From positions 1,364,001 to 1,428,000 of the forward strand of contig NZ_CP144164.1 in the NCBI RefSeq assembly GCF_037478005.1: a stretch of 64,000 bases of DNA. Reading direction: 5' to 3'. The notes beneath the pieces were generated by a model. It did not search any database. It saw only the letters and a list, made by a program, of their open reading frames with translations, and had not been told where the DNA came from. The translations under genes were made by a program, and so were the position numbers. This DNA is from Alteromonas sp. M12. GTDB taxonomy: Bacteria; Pseudomonadota; Gammaproteobacteria; Enterobacterales; Alteromonadaceae. This document shows positions 18,385 through 28,123 of this stretch, one piece after another. Numbering within the stretch: the first letter of the stretch is position 1; each line of letters starts with the position of its first letter.

Positions 18385-19132
18385 AGCTGTGTTATCAAGC
18401 CCAATTCGGACGCCTCATTGGACTTTGCCTGAAGGTGTTAAGGCTTTTTATACCACACGTAAAATGGGAGTTAGCCAGCCCCCATACGAGAGTAATAATT
18501 TGGCAATGCATGTTGGCGATAATCCAGCTGATGTGCAGTTTAATCGAGATGCATTGCCATGTGCAGACTCGGTGGCTTGGTTAACGCAAGTACACGGAAT
18601 TCGATGTATTCGTATTACAAAAGATTATTTTTTACCTCTAGAAGTTGCCAAAGCCGACGCCAGTTTTACCACTGAAAGAAAAAGTGTATGCGCTGTGATG
18701 ACTGCTGATTGTATGCCAATTCTTGTGGCGAATACTGCCGGCACTTGTGTGGCGGCCATTCACGCTGGCTGGCGCGGTTTAGCCAATGGTATTATTGAAA
18801 ACACAATTGCTGCGATGAATTGTGAGCCTGGTGCTTTGACGGTTTGGGTCGGCCCGCATATTTCGCAACGACATTTCCAAGTATCTGAGGATTTGAGGAA
18901 AGTATTTGCTCAGTATCCTGAAGCATTTGTTAAAGATACGGAAAAGGGAAAATACTTGTGTAGTTTAGCCCAAATAGCCCGTGAAAAGTGTCATTCAATA
19001 GGTGTGGGTAGTTTTGTAGAAAGTGGTATATGTACTTATGTTCATCATGGCGACTTCTACTCTCATCGGTATGCCCAACATCACGGCCAAGCTCAGACAG
19101 GTCGATTTGTATGCGGTATTTATTTACAGTAA
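18377..19132 (+). CDS. pgeF: peptidoglycan editing factor / multicopper purine nucleoside-type enzyme PgeF (YfiH)
   Basis: A member of the YfiH/DUF152 family, described as a laccase-like purine nucleoside phosphorylase/deaminase and as a factor that prevents mis-incorporation into peptidoglycan. Conserved TQVHG, ADCMPI and AAIHAGWRGLANGIIE carry the metal-binding residues. I choose the ATG at 18377 (251 residues), which overlaps the end of rluD by eight bases; an ATG at 18365 is the alternative. The rluD-pgeF-clpB order is common in gammaproteobacteria. Confidence 0.92.
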   Translation: MTEAVLSSPIRTPHWTLPEGVKAFYTTRKMGVSQPPYESNNLAMHVGDNPADVQFNRDALPCADSVAWLTQVHGIRCIRITKDYFLPLEVAKADASFTTERKSVCAVMTADCMPILVANTAGTCVAAIHAGWRGLANGIIENTIAAMNCEPGALTVWVGPHISQRHFQVSEDLRKVFAQYPEAFVKDTEKGKYLCSLAQIAREKCHSIGVGSFVESGICTYVHHGDFYSHRYAQHHGQAQTGRFVCGIYLQ

Positions 19133-19269
19133 TTGTAATTTGAGTTGCTATAAATTCAGTAGCTTTTTTTCCTAAATCCAACTTTAGGCCTTATTCCAAA
19201 TTAAAATCGCAATTCTCTCGCGTTTATCGACAATTTACTGATCTAGATCAATCATTAATCATTCCTTAC

Positions 19270-19298
19270 CTTGAATTGGTTACTAAAAGTACCCATTA
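19270..19298 (+). promoter_or_regulatory. sigma-32 (heat-shock) promoter of clpB
   Basis: CTTGAAT (19270-19276) is followed after 14 bases by ACCCATTA (19291-19298). The consensus is CTTGAAA-N13-15-CCCCATNT. It ends 29 bases before the clpB ATG, fitting heat-shock control of the chaperone. Confidence 0.75.
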
Positions 19299-19327
19299 AG
19301 TTGGTAAATCAATTTTGAGGAAATTTT

Positions 19328-21898
19328 ATGCGATTAGATAGATTTACCAGTAAATTTCAGATGGCAATCTCTGACGCACAATCGATTGCATTGGGCCGAG
19401 ACCACCAATATATCGACCCTGTCCATTTAATGACAGCTTTGCTTAATCAGCAAGGTGGTTCAATTCGCTCGTTGTTTGATAGCGTAGGAGCTAACGTTAA
19501 TGGTTTACGCTCATCCCTAGCAGAGGCAATTGATAGATTGCCCAGAGTAGAAGGGATTGGCGGCGATGTGCAATTGAGCAAAGACTCCATTGTACTGTTG
19601 AACCTGAGCGATAAAATCGCCCAGAAACGTAAAGACGAATACATTAGTTCTGAAGTGTTTGTGTTAGCTGCATTAGAAGATAAAGGCAAACTAGGCGATA
19701 TTCTTCGTCAGCTAGGCATTACCCAATCACAAATCGAGAAAGGCATTGAAACCATGCGAGGTGGTCAAAAAGTGACCGATCCGAATGCCGAAGATGTACG
19801 TCAAGCGTTGGAAAAATACACTACAGATCTTACTGAACGAGCAGAGCAGGGCAAACTGGATCCAGTGATAGGTAGAGATGACGAGATACGCCGTACTATC
19901 CAAGTTTTACAACGACGTACCAAAAACAACCCTGTATTAATCGGTGAGCCTGGCGTGGGTAAAACCGCTATCGTAGAAGGTTTAGCACAGCGGATTATTA
20001 ATTCTGAAGTGCCTGAAGGATTGAAAAATAAGCGTGTGCTATCTCTGGATATGGGCGCACTTATCGCAGGAGCAAAATTTAGAGGTGAATTTGAAGAGCG
20101 TTTAAAAGCAGTGCTAAATGAACTGTCTAAAGAAGAAGGTCGGGTGATCTTATTCATCGACGAGTTGCACACTATGGTCGGCGCGGGTAAAGGCGAAGGC
20201 GCGATGGACGCTGGTAATATGCTCAAACCTGCTTTGGCGCGAGGGGAATTACACTGCGTTGGCGCAACGACATTAGATGAGTATCGTCAATACATTGAAA
20301 AAGACGCTGCTTTAGAGCGACGTTTCCAAAAAGTCATTGTCGATCAACCTAGTGTTGAGGACACCATTGCGATCTTACGTGGGCTCAAAGAACGTTATGA
20401 ATTGCACCATTCTGTTGATATTACTGATCCGGCAATTGTCGCAGCAGCGTCGTTATCGCATCGCTATATTTCGGATCGACAGTTACCAGATAAAGCGATT
20501 GATTTGATTGATGAAGCTGCCTCCAGTATCCGTATGCAGATGGATTCTAAACCAGAGGACATGGATCGTTTAGAACGTAGAATAATTCAATTAAAGCTAG
20601 AAGAGCAGGCGCTATCTAAAGAAAAAGATGATGCCAGTCATAAACGCCTAGAACTAATTGAATTGGAGCGTGAACAATTAGAAAACAAATTTTCTGAGTT
20701 TGAAGCCATTTGGAATGCTGAAAAAAGTGCGATGCAAGGTACACAGCATATTAAATCTGAACTTGAGCAAGCTAAATTAGATATGGAAATAGCGCGTCGG
20801 GCTTCTGATCTTAATCGCATGTCAGAATTACAATACGGCCGCATTCCTGAACTTGAACTGAAATTAGAACAAGCATCAGAAGCGGAGCAAACAGAAACTC
20901 AGTTGTTAAAAAATAAAGTGACTGAAAACGAAATCGCGGATGTGTTATCGCGCTGGACAGGCATTCCCGTCAACAAAATGCTTGAAGGGGAAAAAGACAA
21001 GCTGTTGCGCATGGAAGAAGCCTTGCAAAGTCGAGTGATTGGTCAAACAGAAGCGGTGAACGCAGTGAGTAACGCTATACGACGTTCTCGCGCCGGATTG
21101 TCTGATCCCAGTCGACCTATAGGTTCATTTTTGTTCTTAGGCCCTACCGGTGTAGGTAAAACAGAGCTATGTAAAGCCCTTGCTAACTTTATGTTTGATA
21201 CTGAGCAAGCAATGGTGCGTATCGATATGTCAGAATTTATGGAAAAACACTCGGTTTCCCGTTTAGTGGGTGCGCCTCCAGGGTATGTCGGTTATGAAGA
21301 AGGTGGATACTTGACCGAAGCGGTAAGAAGAAAACCTTACTCAGTCATATTGTTGGATGAAGTTGAAAAAGCGCATCCAGATGTGTTCAACATTTTATTG
21401 CAAGTACTGGATGATGGTCGTCTAACCGATGGTCAAGGTCGAACTGTTGATTTTAAAAATACGGTCATAATCATGACCTCGAATATTGGTTCTGATGTAA
21501 TTCAAGACAAACATCAAGAGAGTCAGTATTCCGAAATGAAAAATATGGTAATGCAGATCGTTGAGCAACAATTTAGACCTGAATTCATAAACCGTATTGA
21601 TGATGTAGTGGTGTTTCATCCACTTGGTTTGGAACAAATCAAAGCTATCGCTAAGATACAGTTACAGTCTTTACGTCAGCGTCTACTTGAAAAAGGCTTT
21701 GAACTTGATTTGTCGCCAGCAGCTCTGGAAAAAATCGCTGAGGCTGGTTTTGATCCTGTATACGGAGCAAGACCGCTTAAACGAGCAATTCAGATGGAGA
21801 TTGAAAATCCGCTAGCACAACGGTTGCTAGCAGGAGAGATTCAGGCTGAAAGTACTATTCGAATCGATATGGATGGTGATTCATTGAAGATTAGTTAA
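19328..21898 (+). CDS. clpB: ATP-dependent disaggregase ClpB
   Basis: ClpB is the hexameric AAA+ chaperone that pulls polypeptides from aggregates together with DnaK. The 856-residue protein shows the N domain ([20 protein letters not shown]), AAA1 with Walker A GEPGVGKT, the long coiled-coil middle domain at about residues 400-525, and AAA2 with GPTGVGKT and the pore loop region [14 protein letters not shown] ribosome-binding site GAGGAA precedes the ATG and a heat-shock promoter lies upstream. Confidence 0.97.
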   Translation: MRLDRFTSKFQMAISDAQSIALGRDHQYIDPVHLMTALLNQQGGSIRSLFDSVGANVNGLRSSLAEAIDRLPRVEGIGGDVQLSKDSIVLLNLSDKIAQKRKDEYISSEVFVLAALEDKGKLGDILRQLGITQSQIEKGIETMRGGQKVTDPNAEDVRQALEKYTTDLTERAEQGKLDPVIGRDDEIRRTIQVLQRRTKNNPVLIGEPGVGKTAIVEGLAQRIINSEVPEGLKNKRVLSLDMGALIAGAKFRGEFEERLKAVLNELSKEEGRVILFIDELHTMVGAGKGEGAMDAGNMLKPALARGELHCVGATTLDEYRQYIEKDAALERRFQKVIVDQPSVEDTIAILRGLKERYELHHSVDITDPAIVAAASLSHRYISDRQLPDKAIDLIDEAASSIRMQMDSKPEDMDRLERRIIQLKLEEQALSKEKDDASHKRLELIELEREQLENKFSEFEAIWNAEKSAMQGTQHIKSELEQAKLDMEIARRASDLNRMSELQYGRIPELELKLEQASEAEQTETQLLKNKVTENEIADVLSRWTGIPVNKMLEGEKDKLLRMEEALQSRVIGQTEAVNAVSNAIRRSRAGLSDPSRPIGSFLFLGPTGVGKTELCKALANFMFDTEQAMVRIDMSEFMEKHSVSRLVGAPPGYVGYEEGGYLTEAVRRKPYSVILLDEVEKAHPDVFNILLQVLDDGRLTDGQGRTVDFKNTVIIMTSNIGSDVIQDKHQESQYSEMKNMVMQIVEQQFRPEFINRIDDVVVFHPLGLEQIKAIAKIQLQSLRQRLLEKGFELDLSPAALEKIAEAGFDPVYGARPLKRAIQMEIENPLAQRLLAGEIQAESTIRIDMDGDSLKIS

Positions 21899-21954
21899 AC
21901 CGAGAATTTGGGTACAGCATTGTTGTTGCTATACCCATTGTAAGGCCGTTTATT

Positions 21955-21990
21955 AAAACGCCGATTACTATTTGTAGTCGGCGTTTTTTA
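21955..21990. terminator. bidirectional terminator between clpB and the TPR gene
   Basis: AACGCCGA (21957-21964) pairs with TCGGCGTT (21978-21985), with TAC/GTA pairing inside, and a T run follows. The convergent TPR gene ends about 20 bases further, so both genes may use it. Confidence 0.85.
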
Positions 21991-22009
21991 TTTACTTCAA
22001 ACGATGATT

Positions 22010-24793
22010 TTAGAGTTTTTCTAACAACGCTTTAGCTTGCTTCTTTTCGATGAAATCCTGATCAGAAGATAGGGCTCTTTGCAAAGAAGCTTTAGCTTCA
22101 CCCGTTCTTCCTAGCTTTTGCAAAGTGAAGGCTAAGTGATATTGATTAGAAGGCGAATTAGAATTCATTGCAAAAGATTTACGCAATATCGTTAGTCCTT
22201 CTTCATGTTTGCCTTGTAATGTTTTGATCCATCCTTGGGTATCATAAATTGCCGCATTTTCTGCTCCAAGGGCTAGTGCTTCTTCGATATATTGGTTCGC
22301 TTTAGTCAAATCTTTATTAACATAAATGTTAGCTAAGTTATTGAACATATAAGCTTTGTTCGGTAAATCTTGAATTTTTACTAATTTCTCATAATGCTTC
22401 GAAGCTTCTTCAAAACGATTCTGATTAAGCAAAAAGTCCGCAAACATACTACGATGGAAATGTGCTTCGGGATTTTGTTGTAAAAACTCAGTAGTAAAAT
22501 GCTCAAACTTGTCACTGTTAATGCCTCTGGAAGCTAACTGGTATAATTTAAACATTGCAGTGCGGTTTAAATTATTGACCTCTAGGGCAAGTAAATAGTG
22601 TTCAAATGCCGCATCCAAGTTGTCGCTAGCCACATTCACATCTCCAGCCAAGATCAACAATCTTGAATCATTAGGATGGGTCTGTAACCATTTACTAACC
22701 ATATCATTAGCTTTATTCAAGTCGTTGCTGGCTAAATGTAGGCGAATGTACTCAGTGGCAAGAAACAAACTATCGGGATGAATTGCGGAAGCATCAGCGA
22801 TGCTCTGTTTCGCATCATCAAAAAGCCCCGCTTTAAACTGAAGTTTACTTAACTCAACCAAACCTACGGCATCATCTTTAACCATATAATGAATCTTTTT
22901 AATTTCTCGCACCGCTCGGTCAATTTGCTTCAACGCAATGTATAATTCCACTCGACGCATTTGATAAACGGCCATATCAGGTTCGGTTTTAATTGCGACG
23001 TTTAATTGCCTAATTGCTTTTTCAAGCTCACCTTGTTGAGTATAAATAGTGGCCAGCAATTCTAGAGCGGTTAAATTATTAATGTCTTTCTGTAATACCC
23101 GCTCTAAATTCTTCTCTGCCTCATCGCTCATGTTTGCATTAAATTGGCAGCGAGCTAACAGGGTTAAAATCCGCACATTGTCGGGTTGAATAGTGTTGAG
23201 CTTTTCGACAATCTGCAGTGCTGTCTGATGTTCACCACGGGAGCTTAATAGGTTGGCTTTGTTAAATTGTGCAGAGAAATGTTCAGGGTTAATGGCAAGT
23301 GCTTGGTCTAAATATTGTTCAGCTACTGCTGGGTTACCTAGGCGAATTTGAATGCCAGCTTTTAAATTCAAAAAGTCGATATTTTCAGGAACCGCTTGTA
23401 GCAGTTTATCGGCAATTTCATCCGCTTCGTTTAGCCTACCCATATCCATTAATAATTCACTGCGCAGAATAACAAAACGAAGATTTGTTTGCGCATATTC
23501 GGATTGGTCTAATCTGGTTAAAGCATCTTCGAGTTTGCCTCTCGACTTTAGGGTTTTAATTTCCAATAATTCAACATTTGGATTTTCTGGATACTGGCGT
23601 TTTAATTTCCCAGATATTTCCACCGCTTTAAATGCTTTATCGTTAGCTAAATATAATTCGGCAAGTAACAGAGCATTATCTAGCTTCTCCATGAGTTTAC
23701 TTTCATGACGCTGCATAACTTCTAAAGCAAGTTTAGGATCATTCAGTTTTAAATGAGTTTGCGCCAGCAGTGCGATAGCTTCGATGTTATCTGGCACGAA
23801 ATTAAGATATTGAATGAAAAATGTTTTGGCTTGCAAATAGTTCTGTAAGGCAAAAGCGGATAAAGCACTGACGTAAAACAAAGATGGATCATCTTGCAAA
23901 CTTTCTTCACTAAGTCCTGCTAGTTGAGAGCTTAATTTTTCTAATTCTTTTGCAGCATCGTCACTTAATTGATTTTTCGCTAATAACCAAGCTTTCAATA
24001 ACATTCCAGTCGGATCGCCGGGAGTCTGCTGCAAAATTTCGTCCAATAACTGCTTGGCTGAATCTATATCTTGGTTTTGCAGATAAGCACTTACTAACGA
24101 ACGTTTTATAATGGGATCATCAACGTCAAGTGCGTAACTCTGTTTATAGTAAGTTATGGCTTCTAGCATATCTTTTTGGAAAAGATACAAATCTCCTTTG
24201 ATACGCAATGTTTGAGCGTTGGTGGGTTCTAGCGCAAGTGATAATTCTATGTAAGACAGAGCTTTGTCAAACTGCTCATCTCGTATTTCAAGTGACGCAA
24301 GCGCATTGAGTGTGCGTATATTGGCTGGATCATTCTTTAATGCTAATTCATAACCTTTGCGTGCAGCGTCGATATTTTTAAGGTTTAAGTGGGCGGTGGC
24401 GACAATAATTTGCCAATCGTTTCGGCTCTTAGGAGTGAGGTTATTGAATTGACTATCAATGATTTTTTCGTTTTGCTTGGTATAAAGCCAAACCTTACCG
24501 AGGGTATCTACTATTAAACTGGGATCTGCTCCCATGGCTAATGCTTCTTCGAGTACTTCCTCTGATTCATACATATAACCACTGATTAACAGTACTTTGC
24601 CCATGAGTATTTTAGCGGGTAGGCTATCTTCGTTTTGTTGTAAGCTGTTTTTCAAATGGATATAAGCAGTTTCAAAATCTTTATCTTCAAATGAAGCCAG
24701 AGCTTTTTCGTAAAATTCACTGCTGGTTTGTGCGATAACCTGGCTACTTACTAAAAGAAAAGCAGCTAAGGACATTTTTCTGGCCAGTTTCAC
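22010..24793 (-). CDS. large secreted TPR-repeat protein, PrsT-like (PEP-CTERM system)
   Basis: About 927 residues made almost entirely of tetratricopeptide repeats. A signal peptide precedes them (KLARKMSLAAFLLVSSQVIA, cleavage before QTSS). I place the start at one of two adjacent GTG codons (24793 or 24796), because residues upstream do not fit a signal peptide. Length, architecture and adjacency to PEP-CTERM proteins resemble PrsT, the TPR component of exosortase/PEP-CTERM systems. No lipobox cysteine is present, unlike lipoprotein members. No exosortase or EPS genes are in the window, so assignment to that system is inferred. Confidence 0.7.
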   Translation of the reverse strand: MKLARKMSLAAFLLVSSQVIAQTSSEFYEKALASFEDKDFETAYIHLKNSLQQNEDSLPAKILMGKVLLISGYMYESEEVLEEALAMGADPSLIVDTLGKVWLYTKQNEKIIDSQFNNLTPKSRNDWQIIVATAHLNLKNIDAARKGYELALKNDPANIRTLNALASLEIRDEQFDKALSYIELSLALEPTNAQTLRIKGDLYLFQKDMLEAITYYKQSYALDVDDPIIKRSLVSAYLQNQDIDSAKQLLDEILQQTPGDPTGMLLKAWLLAKNQLSDDAAKELEKLSSQLAGLSEESLQDDPSLFYVSALSAFALQNYLQAKTFFIQYLNFVPDNIEAIALLAQTHLKLNDPKLALEVMQRHESKLMEKLDNALLLAELYLANDKAFKAVEISGKLKRQYPENPNVELLEIKTLKSRGKLEDALTRLDQSEYAQTNLRFVILRSELLMDMGRLNEADEIADKLLQAVPENIDFLNLKAGIQIRLGNPAVAEQYLDQALAINPEHFSAQFNKANLLSSRGEHQTALQIVEKLNTIQPDNVRILTLLARCQFNANMSDEAEKNLERVLQKDINNLTALELLATIYTQQGELEKAIRQLNVAIKTEPDMAVYQMRRVELYIALKQIDRAVREIKKIHYMVKDDAVGLVELSKLQFKAGLFDDAKQSIADASAIHPDSLFLATEYIRLHLASNDLNKANDMVSKWLQTHPNDSRLLILAGDVNVASDNLDAAFEHYLLALEVNNLNRTAMFKLYQLASRGINSDKFEHFTTEFLQQNPEAHFHRSMFADFLLNQNRFEEASKHYEKLVKIQDLPNKAYMFNNLANIYVNKDLTKANQYIEEALALGAENAAIYDTQGWIKTLQGKHEEGLTILRKSFAMNSNSPSNQYHLAFTLQKLGRTGEAKASLQRALSSDQDFIEKKQAKALLEKL

Positions 24794-24936
24794 CACGTAT
24801 GATCTCTCTATAATTATGTAACTATGAATTGCTATCATTTTGCATTACAAGATACCGCAAAGCGCACATACTTTACACTGTTGGCGGATAAATTACTGCG
24901 CACTGCTGAATTGATAATGTCAGATTTTAGACATAA

Positions 24937-24960
24937 AAAAAGACGGCGAACCGTCTTTTT
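24937..24960. terminator. terminator downstream of the first PEP-CTERM gene
   Basis: AAAAAGACGG and CCGTCTTTTT form a perfect 10-bp stem with a CGAA tetraloop. On the minus strand it lies directly after the PEP-CTERM gene stop and separates it from the PrsT-like gene. Confidence 0.88.
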
Positions 24961-24976
24961 GTCATTATATATTTTT

Positions 24977-25777
24977 CTAAACTGACATTTTACGTCTGAA
25001 TATTGCTGCCATACCCGCTAAAAATAACGCAAATGTTGCTGGTTCAGGAACTTGTGTTTGACCTTCACCTTTGCGGGTTGTGATGTTTTTCAGTTTAATC
25101 GCATCATAGTAACTGTCTTCCGCATTGCCAGAAAAAACAGAGTTATACACACCCACTAACCAATATTTTGATTCAAAACCTGGGGCAATGGTTGCCGTGT
25201 TTTTGCCAATGTTGAACTTGTCGGTTTGATATCCCCAACCTTCAGATAACAAATCACTCCACTTGGTATCCGAAGAAAATGGAGTAGTACCGAGATCTTT
25301 CGTACCAGTGTAACCAACGATACTGACATCTGAATCATTACTATACCAACCAGCTTGAACGCTGGTTAACTCTACAGCAGTATCAAATTCAAATAACACC
25401 ATGTCATAGTCACGCCATCCGTCGTTACTACCTTTGTTATCTATCGCGTGATGCGGAGAAGAGTCACCTTCATCGTTATTCACTGCACCTAGACCTGAAC
25501 TGTAACGTTTTAACTGGGCGCTCTCAATGTACGGGTCTCTGTCATAAGAGACATTGCTAGAATTACATTCTGGACCAGAGAGACAGTCGTCGTTGCCGCT
25601 TGATGACCAAGCACTTACCGTCATACCAATGGTGCCAGATGTAAAGCTGAGTGAATTAGAACCCCAACTTCCACCAGAACTGAAATTCCAATTCTGAGTT
25701 TCATACGTGGTTGTGCTTGCTGAAGCAAAACCTGTGACCGCTAATGCGAAAAATCCTGCTAAAACTTTATTAACCAT
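24977..25777 (-). CDS. PEP-CTERM sorting-domain protein
   Basis: A 266-residue exported protein. From the ATG at 25777 (AGGAA upstream) it has a signal peptide, VNKVLAGFFALAVTGFASAS, then a serine/aspartate/tyrosine-rich body. The C terminus is VPEPATFALFLAGMAAIF followed by RRKMSV, the classic PEP-CTERM signal of motif, transmembrane stretch and arginines that exosortase recognises and cleaves. The middle shows no recognised enzyme domain and may be a surface or matrix protein. A sigma-54-type promoter precedes it. Confidence 0.88.
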   Translation of the reverse strand: MVNKVLAGFFALAVTGFASASTTTYETQNWNFSSGGSWGSNSLSFTSGTIGMTVSAWSSSGNDDCLSGPECNSSNVSYDRDPYIESAQLKRYSSGLGAVNNDEGDSSPHHAIDNKGSNDGWRDYDMVLFEFDTAVELTSVQAGWYSNDSDVSIVGYTGTKDLGTTPFSSDTKWSDLLSEGWGYQTDKFNIGKNTATIAPGFESKYWLVGVYNSVFSGNAEDSYYDAIKLKNITTRKGEGQTQVPEPATFALFLAGMAAIFRRKMSV

Positions 25778-25834
25778 AACTAATATTCCTACATCTTCCA
25801 AACTAAAGGCCGAGACCTTCACTGGAATGAGTTA

Positions 25835-25850
25835 AGCAAAAAACAAACCA
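25835..25850 (-). promoter_or_regulatory. sigma-54-type promoter of the first PEP-CTERM gene
   Basis: On the minus strand the sequence reads TGGTTTGTTTTTTGCT. It has the invariant GG and GC ten bases apart and matches TGGCACG-N4-TTGCW at the GG, the second G and the TTGCT block. It lies 58 bases upstream of the ATG. Confidence 0.55.
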
Positions 25851-26234
25851 ACTATTGCAAGTGTATTGTAAACAACAGCTTAAGTGCTTTTTCGGTAATA
25901 TTTTCCCAGGTCAATTTGTCTCCCTGTAAAAATAATGGACAGTAAAAAATTTACCTGTTTCCAGATGGCGACATGGTAAGATTTTATCGTTCTAATCTTT
26001 CTTAAAGACAGTATACCGCGAGATTAAAGGGAGTTATGTATGACTTTCGTAGCATAGGTATTTTGAGATATAAGCGTTTACTTATAAAGGAAATGCTCAA
26101 ATAGGAAACATTTTTCAAAAAGAAACAGTATATTTGCGCAAAGAAGCGTTAAAATTAGTCCGTGCAAGGGTGTGTATGATTTTGAGCTAATTCAGGATTA
26201 TGCTATCTTGTGCGCTCATTTTGAAGGGGGAATA
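25851..26234. other. intergenic region between PEP-CTERM gene and pssA
   Basis: About 380 bases without a gene. I see a possible housekeeping promoter for pssA (TTGAGC at 26182 and TATCTT at 26204, spacer 16), a small palindrome TATAAG/CTTATA at 26069-26086, and the strong pssA ribosome-binding site AAGGGGG near 26224. The rest is AT-rich and may hold activator sites for the divergent sigma-54 promoter. Confidence 0.4.
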
Positions 26235-27029
26235 ATGTCGGATTCTAAACGTAAAGGTATTTATTTGTTACCGAACTTGCTGACAACGGCTGGTCTGTTT
26301 TCGGGTTTTTATGCTGTAGTCGCATCGATGAACGGTCGATTTGAAGCCGCGGCAGTGGCGATTTTTGTGGCCATGATATTTGATGGCCTAGATGGTCGAG
26401 TTGCGCGCATGACAAATACCCAAAGCGAATTTGGTGCTGAATACGATTCTATGGCCGATATGGTGTCTTTCGGAATGGCGCCGGCTCTTGTTGCTTACAA
26501 TTGGGGCTTAACCGATTTAGGTAAAGTTGGCTGGTTGGCTGCCTTTATTTATGTGGCGGGTGCTGCATTAAGACTGGCAAGGTTTAACACCCAACTAGGT
26601 GTGGCGGATAAACGTTTTTTCCAAGGCTTAGCAAGTCCCGCTGCGGCTGCATTAGTTGCCGGAATGGTCTGGGTTGGCGTTGAATACGACGTCGATGGCA
26701 AAGATTTCGGTCTAGTAGTCGCTGTGTTAACGGGCTTAGCTGGATTATTAATGGTAAGTAACTTCAAATATAACTCGTTTAAAGAAGTTGACTGGCACGG
26801 CAAGGTACCTTTTGTTGGACTTTTAATTGTGATGTTAATTTTCATCATTGTTGCCACGGCGCCTTCTTTAGTATTGTTTATAGTGTTTGCCCTCTATGCG
26901 TTAGCAGGACCTATAAATACGTTTCGAAGTGTTGATAAAGTGCGCCTTGAAGATGTAGTTGGGGATCGTGAAGAGTCTGATTGTGATTTCGACGATACAC
27001 CCAAAAAATCGACTGAAGACGATAAATAA
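26235..27029 (+). CDS. pssA: CDP-diacylglycerol--serine O-phosphatidyltransferase
   Basis: The membrane enzyme makes phosphatidylserine, precursor of phosphatidylethanolamine. From the ATG at 26235 the protein has 264 residues. It carries the CDP-alcohol phosphotransferase signature DG-x2-AR-x8-G-x3-D-x3-D, seen as DGRVAR, then G, then EYDSMAD. Multiple hydrophobic segments follow and the C-terminal tail is acidic. It belongs to the multi-spanning (Bacillus-like) PssA type rather than the E. coli soluble type. It sits between two PEP-CTERM genes without obvious functional link. Confidence 0.93.
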   Translation: MSDSKRKGIYLLPNLLTTAGLFSGFYAVVASMNGRFEAAAVAIFVAMIFDGLDGRVARMTNTQSEFGAEYDSMADMVSFGMAPALVAYNWGLTDLGKVGWLAAFIYVAGAALRLARFNTQLGVADKRFFQGLASPAAAALVAGMVWVGVEYDVDGKDFGLVVAVLTGLAGLLMVSNFKYNSFKEVDWHGKVPFVGLLIVMLIFIIVATAPSLVLFIVFALYALAGPINTFRSVDKVRLEDVVGDREESDCDFDDTPKKSTEDDK

Positions 27030-27083
27030 TCGAGCAACTAAGTGTCAAAAAATTTAACGATCTCAATAGGCTTATTTTGTTAC

Positions 27084-27137
27084 GTAATAATAAATTACTG
27101 ATTCATATAATAAAAATAAGTTGGTTCAGTAATTGCT
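27084..27137 (+). promoter_or_regulatory. sigma-54-type promoter and upstream palindrome of the second PEP-CTERM gene
   Basis: TGGTTCAGTAATTGCT (27122-27137) has GG and GC ten bases apart and an exact TTGCT block. It lies 96 bases upstream of the ATG. A palindrome GTAAT-AATAA-ATTAC sits at 27084-27098, upstream as an activator site could be. Confidence 0.55.
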
Positions 27138-27233
27138 TTACTTAATTGCTGAGGTCGCACTGTTTAGTTTGTGACCGAAATATAACAATAAAAATGAACG
27201 AAATCGTTTAAAACAATAATAAGGTTCACTAGT

Positions 27234-27827
27234 ATGAAGTATTTGAAAAAAGTTTTGCTCGCAACAGGTCTTATTGCCACTACACTGGGAATGTCTCTTT
27301 CAGCAAATGCTGGCGCAATTATTCAACAAGATATCTATGCAGATGTTTTGTACTCTGATTTTAATCCATATGGCATTGATTTAGGTCCGCAGATGATTGG
27401 TACTGTTACGTACAATACTGAAGACGCGGATGGGGCCGGTTTTTTAAGTACAGCAGAAGTTAACTTAACGCTAGGCTCTTTGTCTTTAACAATGGATGAC
27501 AGCGAATCTGTTCAGTTTGATCAGCCCATTGTTGCTGGAATCAATCCTTTTGATCCCACTGCTGGTCTAGACTTCATGATTGAAGTTTTTAACTTGTTTG
27601 GCGACATGCCAGATTACGTTTTGACGTTAGATATCGGTAATTATGAAGGTTTAGTTACAATTGATGAGATTGTTTATGACATAAATGGGGATGTTGAAGA
27701 AGTATTCTTAGATGCGCTAGGCTATACAACACTTGGCGCCGTAACATACGTTCCAGAGCCTTCAGCGTTAGTACTTATGCTTGCTGGTTTAGGTTTACTA
27801 GTACGCAGAAAAGTGGCTGCTAAGTAA
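27234..27827 (+). CDS. PEP-CTERM sorting-domain protein
   Basis: A 197-residue exported protein. The signal peptide is KYLKKVLLATGLIATTLG then MSLSANA. The body is acidic and rich in aspartate and glycine, with no recognised enzyme domain. The C terminus VPEPSALVLMLAGLGLLV followed by RRKVAAK is a textbook PEP-CTERM signal. It has its own sigma-54-type promoter and terminator, so it is transcribed alone. Likely exported, exosortase-processed and anchored or released at the surface. Confidence 0.9.
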   Translation: MKYLKKVLLATGLIATTLGMSLSANAGAIIQQDIYADVLYSDFNPYGIDLGPQMIGTVTYNTEDADGAGFLSTAEVNLTLGSLSLTMDDSESVQFDQPIVAGINPFDPTAGLDFMIEVFNLFGDMPDYVLTLDIGNYEGLVTIDEIVYDINGDVEEVFLDALGYTTLGAVTYVPEPSALVLMLAGLGLLVRRKVAAK

Positions 27828-27844
27828 ATTTATTCTCTCGTTTT

Positions 27845-27873
27845 AAAAAACCTGGCTTCAGCCAGGTTTTTTT
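27845..27873 (+). terminator. terminator of the second PEP-CTERM gene
   Basis: ACCTGGC and GCCAGGT pair around TTCA, preceded by A residues and followed by seven T residues. A strong intrinsic terminator 18 bases after the stop codon. Confidence 0.92.
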
Positions 27874-28068
27874 ATGTCTGTTAATATATTCACCTGTATA
27901 CCGATTTGTCCTATTTCTGCTTTTTTGTTGATTTCCATTATTTTATTGCGGAGCAGTTTAATTTGTCCTCAGGCTTATTCACTATGCGTGATAGAGCGGA
28001 GTAGAGTGGCTTTAATTTCGTAAACTCATTTTCTAGCAAAGAACGTCAATTTACAGTCATTTTAGTTT

Positions 28069-28084
28069 TGGCGCGCTTGTTGCA
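28069..28084 (+). promoter_or_regulatory. sigma-54 promoter of the flhA operon
   Basis: TGGCGCGCTTGTTGCA matches the consensus TGGCACG-N4-TTGCW at every fixed position but one. It ends 40 bases before the flhA ATG. This fits class II/III flagellar control by RpoN and a FlrC/FleQ-type activator. Confidence 0.75.
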
Positions 28085-28123
28085 ATTCCACATATTATAT
28101 TAATAACCGTCAAAAATTTGTTT

